DNA of 64,000 nucleotides from Strigops habroptila. Its lineage: Eukaryota; Chordata; Aves; Psittaciformes; Psittacidae. The notes beneath the pieces were generated by a model. The model did no database searches. It was not told where the DNA came from and was given only the letters and a program-made list of their open reading frames with translations. How positions within the stretch are numbered: the first letter of the stretch is position 1; the number at the start of each line of letters is the position of its first letter. Of this stretch, positions 12,901 through 24,900 are shown one piece after another. The stretch is taken from assembly GCF_004027225.2 (NCBI RefSeq), contig NC_044290.2, forward strand, positions 6,030,906 to 6,094,905, written 5' to 3'. A program made the position numbers and the translations under genes.

Positions 12901-15900
12901 CCCACCTCCTGAGTGAGGAGAGGTTCCTGCTGTAATCACAACAGCACACACAGAGCTGTCAGACCTGTTCCTGTGCCATCTCCCGCTGCCAGCACCTCAC
13001 GCCGTGCAGCACAGCGCTGTGCCTTGCTTCTGCCTGCCTCTTGGGTGCTTGCTGCAGCTGATGAATCTGAGCTGCTCTTGTCAGTGTGTGGTGTCACGGA
13101 GCAGGGCTGGAAGGAGCCTTTTGGGGCTGTCTCTCACATGGCATGACACATGTGCTGCACAGATTAACCCTGCTATGTGAGGTCTCTTTTAGTGGGACAG
13201 GAGCAATTCAAGAGGGTCTGTTTAGAGCCTTACCCCTATTTCTGCAGCGTTTCAAACAGCAGCAGCATCTGTACCATTGAACCCTGAGAAAATGGGCTCC
13301 AAGAGCTGGTTATGACTCTGAGGGTGTCGCCAGCACGACAGACCTGCCCAACTCTTGCTAACTTGTGTCCAGGCTGATACCTGTCTTTGGTTTTGTTTCC
13401 TTCAGGCTGTGGAGAAGCTGGTGCAGGGAGCAGAGAGCGGCTGCCACACCGAGAAGGAGAGGCAGATCATCCTGAACTGCTGCCGGCTCCTCACCCGCAT
13501 CCTGCCTTACATCTTCGAGGACCCAGACTGGAGAGGTTTCTTCTGGTCAACTGTCCCTGGGGCTGGCCGAGGAGGGGTCTGTCTCTTAGCTCTTATTCTT
13601 CTTTGTACACTTGGGGGCAACTTTATTCCAGTTATTTCTATTTGGTCAAAAATCAGGTGGCACCTTCTGAGTTCTTTTCCTTCCTTTCATTCTTGCTGTT
13701 CTTTCTCTCCCCCTCAGCTGCTTTGTTTTGCAGAGGTTTCTGCATCATCTGAGTATTTCACTTGGCTGTGTAACTGTAGGAGAGCAGTGGTATGTGAGGG
13801 AAAGCTTCTCCAGTGTAAGGGAAGGTGTGAACTGAAATGAACACGAGAGCAGTACTAAAGGCTGTATGACTTTCTTAAACTGAAATGACCTTGTTCCATT
13901 AACTAAGGTTGATTTAAGATTCATGTCAAATTGAAACAGGCTGTAGTTTCCACTGACTTTACAATGTCGCATTTAAAGCAACAAGTGCCAGAGAAGCTCT
14001 CAGCATCACAACTCAATACTCTGTTATGAGCTGAGTGAAACAGTTTTAACCAGGAATGTAGCCCCATAGGTGAATCCCACAACTGAACAAGAATGGTTAA
14101 AGAATTAGGTGCTGTTCCTGGCTCTGTCAGTGATGTGAATAACCTCAGGGGAGGCTCTGAACCTCCCTATGTCTCTGGAGAGCAGGCACAATAATGCTCG
14201 TCTGTGTCTCTGGAAGGAACAGGATGAAAGTGCTTTAGGATCTCCTGTAAGTAGCAGAAACAGTGTTGAAAACACAGCTGAGTTAGGCCAGGAATACATG
14301 TGCCTGTTTGCTCCTTCAGGAGCTGCCTCTCTGTGCATAGAGAGCTCTCTCCTATGAGGTCCTGAAGCTGCAGGTCAGTGTGGCTGCACTGAAGAGTGTG
14401 GTTTCCCTGATGGCTCAGTGCCCTGCAGTGTCTTTGGGGACTGTTACAAAGGGTTGGCAGTGGTTGGTACAGAACAAACCTTGCACCTTGAGCTGTCTCT
14501 GCCTGTCACCTCTAATCTGTTCTGCCTGAGGCCACTTCAAGGGGAAGTTCTGGGTGGTGGAATGGGAAGTCTTTGCTAGCCCTGCTCTGTTGTGTGGTCT
14601 GATTGGGAGGGTGGTGGTTGTCCATCCTTTCATCCCTGCAGGGGCCAAGGAGTGCTGGAGAGGCTTAACAATGGAGGAGCTTGTTCTGGGAAGGCACATG
14701 CGGGGTGCCTGGAGCTCTCATCCAGCCAGGCTGCTGTTACTACTGTTTCTGCACCTTGTTCAGCAGCTAGAAGAGAGAGTCAGCTTTATAGTGATCCAGC
14801 CCAGTGCATGTGTGAACCCTCCTGCTGCGTTGTACCTTCTGAATGTCGAGGAGCTGTTGTGGTGCAGTGTGCTCCATCCTTTAACCATGTGCAGGAGCAG
14901 CTCTAAGGCTGGCTCAGCTGCCTGGCAGGGATAACAGAGATGTTAAGGGAAGCTGGGGCTGTGTCTAATCTAGAGGTAACAGCTTTGTGGTCTGAAGGCT
15001 GATTTCTCTTTGGGAACCAAAGGGGAAGATGATGGCTACATTAGTAAATGTCTCTGCAATTACCCTTCACCTGCTCCATGGTGCAGTGATGGATGGCAGA
15101 GCTCCTGGGGCATGGGTGCCTCCCTCCTGTGAGGGAGTCTGGGCTGTGTGCTGGTCTATTGGGTTGGTGTGCATCACTATTTTGGATGTGGTGGTACCCA
15201 GAGCCTGCAGGGACTTTCATTCCAGCAGCCAAGGTGATCTTAGCAAAGATCATTCTTGGAAAAGAAATCCTCTTGGACCCTAATGCTTGTCACTTCATCT
15301 CTGCCTGAGAGCCCAAGGAAAAGCATCTTTGCTGTGCTGCCTCCAGCCATGCTCTCTGGGTTTCTCCTGACATCCAGGATCTGTTTGGCAATAGTCTTCC
15401 TGCTGCTGCTGAGGCAGCCCCCCAGGTTGTTATCTCCCTTAGCTGCCTGCTGTGATTGAAGAGCTGTGTGTTGTGTGCAGACTGGCAGGGGCCTGGCGCA
15501 GATAGATAAGCTCCTGCCATTCCTGCTCCCCGCCTTTCCCTGCTGCACCAGGGCGTGGTGGGGAAGTTCTCCCATCCAGGATGCTCTTTGACAGGCAGGA
15601 TCTGGGATGGTTTCCCGTGGCAACGGCTGCAGAGGAGTAGCCATGCATGAGTCCAGTGATTGCTTTGAATGGTGACAAGGGCAAAATCCTCTCTGCTGTC
15701 ATGCCTGCTGTGCCATGGCAGGCTGAGGCAGCCCCTTGCATGATGCATGCAGCCTCTGTCACCTCTGTTCTGTCACCTCCAGGTCTGGGCTTCAAGAGGT
15801 TTTACACCTTATTGCTGCTGCTGGCTTCTTCCTGTCACTGTCTTTGTGCACCATCCAAGTCACCCTCCTTCACGACTGTAAAACCTTCTTCCCTGCCAGT

Positions 15901-18900
15901 GGTTCCCTTTCCTTTTGTCTCCAGTAAGTCAAGCATCTCCACTTGGCAAGGTCTAGTGCTGCTCTGCTGTTTCCCCAACATCTCTAAGTCTGTTTGCTCA
16001 GTTTGGTGTCATTTCAAGCGCTTATTCCTGTTTAGTCACCACCTTCCAGGGGTGAATTTCTTTCCTGTGCAGGCTGGCTTTTGTCTGTCCCTCTTGTTCC
16101 TTTGTAACTTCTTGCCTCCCTGTGTGTTCCTGGGGAGTGTATCTTCTCTTGCTGTGTTCCTGGGTGCTCTTTGCTAACCTGGGCTGACAACACCCTTCCA
16201 TGTTTCTCACTGTAGGGAGATGAAGATGATGAAAATGCCCGGCCTCTGGCTGAGTCGCTGCTCCTTGCTGTCACAGACCTGCTCTTCTGCCCTGATTTCA
16301 CTGTGCAGAGCCACCGGAGGAGCACAGTGGTGAGTTGGAACATGGGGTTATAGACCTAGATCAGCTGCAAGGTGAGGGGTACCCTGGAACACCCCAGCAG
16401 CTCCCTGCAACCCTGCAGGCAGGAAAACACAGAGTCACTGAGCTTGAGCCCACAGTGACTGGTGTTGATCAGCATTTTGGGTTCACTGTGTGGGGTTTGT
16501 ACCTTCTAAACCAGATGTTCTGAGACAGCTGGATGAGTCTCAAATGGAGTGGCTGGCATCTACCCCTGCACTGTGGCTCGCCCCACAGGAACAGGGGGTT
16601 GTGCTGGCAAACAACCACTCTTGTGCTGTTGCCAGAGACCTTTAGCACTGTTCCTTTCACTGGCAATTTAGCCCAGATAGGGCAGGAAGCAGCTGTTTGC
16701 TTGATCACACGTGCTGTGATCTGAATGAGTAGATGGTCTCTGTTGTGTCTTTCCACCTCCTCTTCCTCTTTGCATCATTGCAGCAAAGCCAAATGTGTTC
16801 TGGTCCTTATGGTGACTGTCTTTGGAGGAGTTCCCTGAAGGAGGGAGCTCTTACCACATGTGCTAAGGATAGATTCTGATGCATCTCCTGCCCTCGCTTC
16901 CCCTCTTCCAATGATTCTGTGGTGTTTCTTGGAGGTCCAGTCTATAAACAGAAGTGAGCAGCCCTCCTTTTTGCTATGGCTATGAAGGAAATAAAAAATG
17001 AGCATTCCAAACCACTGTGTATTTGATGGCTGCAAGATCCCCTGGCAAACCTGAGTACTAGACTGCTTGCTTGAGGTTTCTGGGTAGTAGAAATAGAGTT
17101 GAAATCTGTAACCTGGGGATGAAAGGGCAAATTTTCCCTGGGAGAAGTCCTCACTGCACGTGTGATTTCACCCTTGGCAGCAGCCAGCCTGGTTTTCCAG
17201 GACTCTGGGCAACTTGAATTAGACAATGAGATCAGGAATGCTTTATGTTCCTTGCTGTTAGCTGCCTGCCTGCTGCCTGCAGCCTCTGTAGTCTTTGCTT
17301 AGCTGCTTCCCTCTCTGGAGCTGGTCTGACTGCAGGTTAAGAGCAGAGAGATGGGTACAGCCACGTCATATTCATGGCAGCCCCAGAGACACAGTTCATG
17401 GTGGGTAGTTGCTAAAGCAGAATTGAGAGGAAGAGGAAGAACTGGGATGGAATAGGCAAAGGAGAGCTGGGACTGACGCCTGCTCTTCTGCTGTTTGTCG
17501 TCCTACTGGAGTCAGCCCTGTAACTATGGCTGGAAACTGGGGCTCCTGTCATGCACAGTGCTGCATCTCTGTGTTTTACCCCTTACTTGCAAAGGCTGAG
17601 CTCTTTGAAGACATCAGCACCTGCTTTTTGGGGCCTTGGATCTGCTGTAATGCTGGCTGGTAACATGCTGTCTCCTCCTAGTGTTCCTGCTTAGTCACAC
17701 GCTGTAGAAGCAGGTTTGTGGATGTGATTCCATTTCTTTCCATGAAGCCAGTGCCTGTCAGGAGATGCACAAGATTTGGTTGTGGAGGGAGGGCTTGGGC
17801 ACAGCAAGAGTTGTTCTGAGGAGTTTGGTGAGGAACTTGACAGCAGGTTTGCTCTGGCCTGTCTGTAGGAAGTGAGTAGCAAGGCAGGAGAAGCCAGGAC
17901 TGTGAAAGCAGCTGCAGTTGCTTCCCTGTCAGCAGTAGCTGCTGTCAACACGCTGGGTTTGTGGGAGTCATGGTTGGGGTGGGAAGTGCATCTTGGTTGC
18001 CCTCAAGACCTGAGATCAGTGCCTTTGTGGAAGGAGGGAGGTGATGCAGTGGGAACCCAGAGCAATTAGAAGCAGTCCTGTGATCTGCTTTGCCAAGTGC
18101 AGGGAGGAAAGAAGGCAGGAGGCAAAACTTGCTTGATTAAACCCCAGAAAAGAGACAGCCAAAGTGTGCCAAGGGCACTTGATGCAAACAGTCACCTGGG
18201 CCCTTGCTCCTCGTGGTTCCTGGAGGGTTGGCTGGTGGTTTTCAATGGCAGCAGAGCTGCTTCAACCATGGCAGAGAAGGGCAAACCACTGTGGTTCATC
18301 CCCTCAGGTTGCAAAGCAAGAGTTTGGGAGTCATGCCAGCGGCTGCCAAGGGACTGGGAGGGTTCTCACTGGGAGAAATAACTTATTTGCAGTCACCTTG
18401 CTTTCCCCTCTGAAAGCAAGTCACAGCCATACCTGCTTTTGTTATACATGAGGGTTAATTTGCTGCTTCTGTCTTTGGGGTGCAGCCACTGTGAGTCACC
18501 CTTATGTGGGTAAATTCAACATGATGTGCCCTGAGGTAGGGTTGAGGTGTCAAGCAGCACCCTGTGTGGTGCTCTTGATCTGCAAAGGAGAAGCCCTGAC
18601 CTGGGCTGTATTTCGTGAGATGAGGAGGAGAGGAGAAGGTGATGCATCCTGTAATGAGAGCAGAACATACTTTGGATCCTTTGGCATTGGGTGACCCTTC
18701 CCAGAGGAGGTGGCCAGCACTGCACCTTAGCATGCTAGAGGAAGGACCTCATTTTGCATGGTGCTCAGTGCATGTTGAATGTGAGGCCCTCTGTCAGGGG
18801 CGCTCCTTGGTGGTGCTGGTATGTACAGTCAGTGTCTGGATGCTTCTCTGCTGGTTCCTTTGGTACTGCTGGAGAGAGGGACTGAGCTGCTTTGGGTACC

Positions 18901-21900
18901 ACTAGTGCTGTCAGCTCTGGCTCTTGCCTTCTCTAGTCCAACCTCTTGTTTCTCCCACAGGACACAGCAGAAGATATCCACTCCATCGACAGCTGTGAGT
19001 ACATCTGGGAGGCAGGAGTGGGCTTTGCTCATTCTCCACAGCCTAACTACATCCATGACTTGAATAGGTAAGAGGCTCTGCAGAGGCAGAAGGGAAAGAA
19101 ACTGGGTTTGGGAGAGGAGAATGTGGTGGAAACAGACTCTCCTGGTCTCCTGGGGTGTTTGTGATTCCCCAGGGGCTTTCTGCTTGCTCTGAAAGGAGCT
19201 AACAGGATTGGCAACACAGGCAAAAAAGCCCAGCTGACCTTTTGAATAGCTTTGTGTAGTATGATATGGGAGTCAGAATGTCTGCAGCAGGAACTAGCAA
19301 AACACTGCTGCTTTGAAAATGCCCAGCAGCTCTCTACTGCATTTCCTTTTCATAAGGCAATAATTCTGCTGAGCTATGCACCAGTGACAGCATATTGCTT
19401 ATGAAATGGAATAGGCTTAGCTCTCTGTGGTGAGGACTTTCTAGATGGATCTGAGCTTTCCTTATGTTCTGCTGTTGGTGCTTCCTGCACCCAGTTGCTA
19501 CTCCTGAATGGCTCCAGGCCTTGGCTTTTCTTCCCTTCTTTCAGGACAGAGCTGCTGAAGCTGCTGCTGACCTGTTTCTCTGAGGCCATGTATCTGCCTC
19601 CCTCCTCAGACAGCAGCAACACCAACCCCTGGGTGCAGTTCTTCTGCTCTACAGAGAACAGGTAAGGGTGAAGAGCTGCAAACTGGGTGCCAGGGGAGAA
19701 GTACCCTCAAATCTCTTCCATAGAGTGCGTTCATGATGGGGCATCACAGGACTTGCTACCCCCAGCGCAGAGGGGCTGTTGTCCTTTATCTTTGTCCCTA
19801 TCTTATGTACATCTCCTTATCATCTCTGCTTAGTGAGAATTGCTCCTCAGTAGCAAAAGGGGAGTCTGAGCATGGTGCTCGCTGGAGTTTGATACAGGAT
19901 TGATCCCTGCCCTGTGGGAAATGGCAGATGCTGTTCCCTGCTGTAGAGCCTGTTCTTTCCAGGGGATGCTGGCGTGGCAGTGCTGCGGGCAGTGTCTGCT
20001 GGTGGTGGCGGATGGATGCTGCCCTCTAGTGACATTGTCTCCTCTGGGACCTCCAGCTCCTCAGGCGGTAGTTGCTCACCTCCTGGCTTAAAGCAGACAC
20101 TTTTGTCTTTCCAGAGCCTATGAGAGCTTTGAAATCTTTTCCTCTTTTCACATTGCCGCACAGGATTCCTCTGAGAGGCCACTCAGCCTTTTTTACCTCC
20201 CCTTTCCCTCTTGGATGTAGTCCAGGAGACCAGCCTGGAGCTGGAATGTCAGCTCTTGTCTCTGGGCCACTGTCATAGGTTAGAGAAGATGATTGCGTTT
20301 TGTCATGACCCCAGACTGTCCCTCCCCAAGGCAGCACCTTTTGCTTCCTGCTTCTGCCTTCTCAGGGTGTTTTCTCCCCCTCAGACACGCGCTCCCACTC
20401 TTCACCTCACTCCTGAACGTCGTCTGTGCCTACGATCCTGTGGGATACGGGATTCCCTACAACCACCTACTGTTCTCGGACTACCGCGAGCCCCTGGTGG
20501 AGGAGGCAGCCCAGGTGCTGATTGTCACTTTGGACTATGACAGCTCCACCAGTTCAAGTCCCACCGTGGATGGCACGACCACTGGCACGGCCATGGATGA
20601 TGTGGATGTGAGTGACACTGGGAGCTGTGTTTGCTGTAGTGATCACTCCCTGTAGTGATCTTAAACCAGCTTGTGTTGAATGTTGACCTGCAGGGCGCAG
20701 CACCACTTCTCCCCTTGCACTCTGCTGTCTCTGGTCCAGTCCTGCTTCTTTCCTGTAGGTCACTAAGCAGCTGGACATGACCAAACCATTAGGCTTTGGT
20801 CACTAACTTGAATCAGGAGCATATAAGTGAAAAGACTTTAAAGTTCCCTGAGGTGCTCTGTCTCCTGGCGTTTAAAACAGGACCTTTCAGAGTGGGAAGC
20901 TGAAATGAGAGACATCAGTCCCCAGAGCCAGTGGTTACTTTGCCTTCCTGAGTAATCCTTGTTGCCAGTAAGTGTTTCACTCCTTTTCTTTGCACACAGC
21001 CTCCTGGACCAGACAATCTGTTTGTGAATTACCTCTCAAGGATACACCGAGAGGAGGTAACGTGCTCCTGGCCCCAACTCTTCCCTGTCTGATTTCATGA
21101 TGGTTGCATTAGCCCTGGCCTCACCACAGGCTCTTTCCTGGTCTCTTGGCAGGATTTCCAGTTCATCCTCAAAGGAGTGGCCCGCTTGTTATCAAACCCG
21201 CTGGTCCAGACCTACCTGCCAAACTCTGCCAAGAAGATCCAATTCCATCAGGAACTCCTCGTTCTCTTCTGGAAACTCTGTGACTTCAACAAGGTGTGGA
21301 TCTGCTTCTTGCTCAGCTTTGCCCCACCTTGCCCCTTGCCCAGGGCCTGGTGAAGGGTTGTGGGCAGGCAGTTAGCAGTGGCTCTGGTACTCTGGCCCGC
21401 AGCACTGCTCCCTGCTGCATGGGGTAAGGGGGGTCTGGATGTAGGGACAGCTTATGAGAGAGGCTGCAGCTCCTGAAGGTCAGTGCTTGAGGCAAATGCT
21501 GGAGCAGGTGTTAGAATGGCTTCAGATAACTCTGAAGTTGAAGAGCTGGTGCATGCATCAGCCTTTCTAATGGTCCTGAGAGACTAGTTAGCTTGAGGCT
21601 ACCTGTCGTGAGTCCTGCAGATGCTGCAGAAAATCAAATCTGCTTATGATTGCCTGAAATCCTTCCCTTTCTTCCAGAAATTCCTCTTCTTTGTGCTGAA
21701 GAGCAGCGATGTTTTGGACATCCTTGTCCCAATCTTGTATTTTCTCAATGATGCCAGAGCAGACCAGTGTAAGTTATTTTCAGTATCTGGGGTGAGCTGT
21801 GCTTGACACTTGAGCTAGAATGTTTTTAAGATGCTTCCTCCCTACCAATTAGATGCAGTTGCATCTTAAGCACAAGTTCTGAGCCTTCTACAGGTGTGGA

Positions 21901-24900
21901 GTGGTTCAGATAGGTGGGTTTTAGTGTCTAGAAGCAGGACATGATCTATACCACGACACAGGGAAGGGAAATCCTTAGCATGTTAACTCACTTTGAGTCC
22001 TTGTGTTGAAAACTGTGTCCCTGAGAGAGGGAAATGAGGAATCTGTCCTTGCCTTGGGAATAAATTGTGCATAATTCCATTACTGCGGAGTGGTAAGAAT
22101 AATTCAGATCTATCTTACTACAGTGATGGGTTTACATCAAGAACATATGAAGAAAAGCATGGTTTATCCAAGACTCAACATTGTATTGGCCCCATAGATG
22201 TGCTTGGGAAGGGCACTGGAACTGGCAGCGGGGGGAGCTCTGTGGGGATGTCCCTTGTCAGGGTGGTCTGGTCTGTGCAGTTTCTCTTTCGGTCCCATAG
22301 TGTTTCTCCCCTCTCCTCACTGCCTTCTGTCTTGAGGAGTCCACTGGCCTCACTGTGATATGTTTTTACCTGCAGCACGAGTGGGCTTGATGCACATTGG
22401 GGTCTTTATCCTCCTGCTTCTCAGTGGGGAGCGTAACTTTGGGGTTCGACTCAACAAGCCCTATTCTGTACGAGTGCCTATGGACATCCCTGTCTTCACA
22501 GGGACACATGCAGATCTGCTCATCATAGTGAGTATAGCTCCAACAGTTCTTTTGTGTCCCTCCTACCTCCTGTTCCATACCTCCACAAATAACTGTCCTC
22601 TTTTCTCCTTCAATATACTCATGCTTCCTAGAATGACAGCCCACTGGGTAGCTAGAAAGTGGGATGCATCCAAGCACTGGTGGGATCTTTGCATGTTGTT
22701 AACCTGAGGTGGTGTGCCTGGCAGGGTACAATTCCATCTGCATGAGCTGATCCCAAAGAACAAGGATCCCGGATAGCACTGGGCTGGTGTCTAAAGGACT
22801 CTGGAAGTGGAATGAGTGGGATGGGTGCATGGCATCTGCCAGACTTGGTCGTGGTTGGGGAAGGCAGATGTGACTGCATTGCTGGCTCTGTCCCAGAGGT
22901 GTGTGGAGCACATCTGTCAGAGTGGGACCAACTTGGTGATACCGAGCTCAACCCTGCAGCTCTGGGGTGTGCAAGGTTTCAGTCAGCTTTCAGTCTGCAG
23001 TGCTGAGGACCACAGTGCTGCCTACAAACAGCTACTACGAAACACAAACTGTGTTTTGCACTACCAGCCTCAGGTGGTGGTATCCTCCTGTCATGTTAGT
23101 GCTTGCTTGCCAGAGAAGAATCTCTCAGCAGCTTCTGATAAACCTCCAAAAGGAGATTCCCACTACAAAGAATTGGGAGAAATGTGCCCACCAGGACTGT
23201 TGATGCCATGTGTTTTGCTATTACATTCTATTAATCTCATATCATCTCTATATTTTCATTATTCTGCAGACCTTCTCAGCTAGAGGTGGGAAGGCCAAGA
23301 TTGGGAATGTCAAATCTTCCATGTCTGAGGGTATAGTTAAGAAAAATAGGAGAAATATTTGAGTTAGAAGTTTGCACTAAAATCAAACGTGAAGTGATTG
23401 GTTCTGTGGCATTTCAAGCAGCTATTGTTGGGGTTCAGAGTCACAATCTGGAGGTGAAGATGTTTCTTACTTCCTGGTGGTTAATTTCTGTCTCGGGCTG
23501 CCTGTGTGTGTTTTGGAATAGCTGACAGTCAGTTTCTGTTTGCAGTGTTGTAGAGCCCTAATCACATCCCCAAAGGATTCCTTGTAAATGAAAGCTTGTA
23601 CTCCTGGAGCGCAAGTCTGCAGTGAGAGCAGCATTCCCCACCTGTGTAATTGTGGCATGTGCAGGGCCCTGCCTAGGCAGGAATGGTGTCAGGAAGCGAT
23701 TAGTGTGGGGGTGGCACTGGTTTTGGTTGAGAGGGTGCTCTCAGTAAGGTCCCACCTTGCTCAAGTGCTCTTTCCTTGCCATAGGTCTTTCACAAGATCA
23801 TCACCAGCGGGCACCAGCGGCTGCAGCCTCTCTTTGACTGCCTGCTCACCATCGTGGTGAATGGTGAGTGCTGTCTGAGTGTGGAACCACAGCCCACAGA
23901 GGGGACACCCTCACTCCCCTCTCCCTGTGCTCCTGAGCAGTGTCAGAGCTGCTGCTGGCAAGTGATCCTTTCTAGTCCATGCTGGAGGTGCCAGCTGCAG
24001 GTCAGACCTGCCTGCAGGGTATTGCCTGAGCTCAGATGGGGCAGAGAGTGGGACAACAGCGACCCTGGAGCCCCTCTGGGGTGGCAAAAGGGCATTTGCC
24101 AGTAGGTCTGGGGAGGGTGGTTGGTAGTGCCAGCCCTTTCCAGCAGGGAGTGCCACCTCCCCATGGTGGCAGTGGCTTCCCTTGGGCTCAGCCAGTGGCT
24201 CCAGTTGGATCAGCTTTTCAGGAGGTGTGCCAGCAGTGATGTTACTGGTATAAAACTACCCAAGAGCCTCTAAAAGCAGAAATGTTTGCTTTCACTAGGG
24301 TTTTATGTTTACTTCTTTTCTGTTTGGAAATGTTTCTGTGGAACCCTGTTGGGCTCAGCTGTTCCATGAGGCTTTCCCAGAAGTGCAGGGTGGGAAGGTG
24401 GTAAGAGCAACATATTTAGTGGTGTATTTATGTGAATAAATGCACCTCAGTTTTTCCTCCAGTTTTCATTTGTTTGCCTTTACAGTGTCTCCGTACCTGA
24501 AGTCTCTCTCCATGGTGGCTGCTAACAAGTTACTGCATCTCCTGGAGGCTTTTTCCACCACCTGGTTCCTGTTCTCTGCTGTCCAGAACCACCACCTTGT
24601 TTTCTTCTTGCTGGAAGTCTTCAACAACATCATTCAGTACCAGTTTGATGGTAAGAGACTTGACTGCTGTATTTAGTTGGTTTGCACTAGTTTAGTCCAA
24701 GAGAACATGAGATGGAACAACAGAGAAAGTCCAAACAGATGAGAGGTATAGAAATCAGCTACATGGAGACTTGCCTGGGATTGAGAAGTTGAGTTAGTAG
24801 GTAATCAGTGTTGGGTCCAGACAGAGCAGGTTAGAGCAAAATGAGATGGAAGCTAGTGACAGCATAACCTCAGCCTCTTGGAGACCAGAAGATGAGCTGG

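Noticed and set aside
15647-16177. 176-codon plus-strand frame in HID1 intron 3
   Set aside because: It is hydrophobic and looks membrane-like, but the sequence is pyrimidine-rich intron DNA, it ends before exon 4, and it matches no family. It is probably chance.
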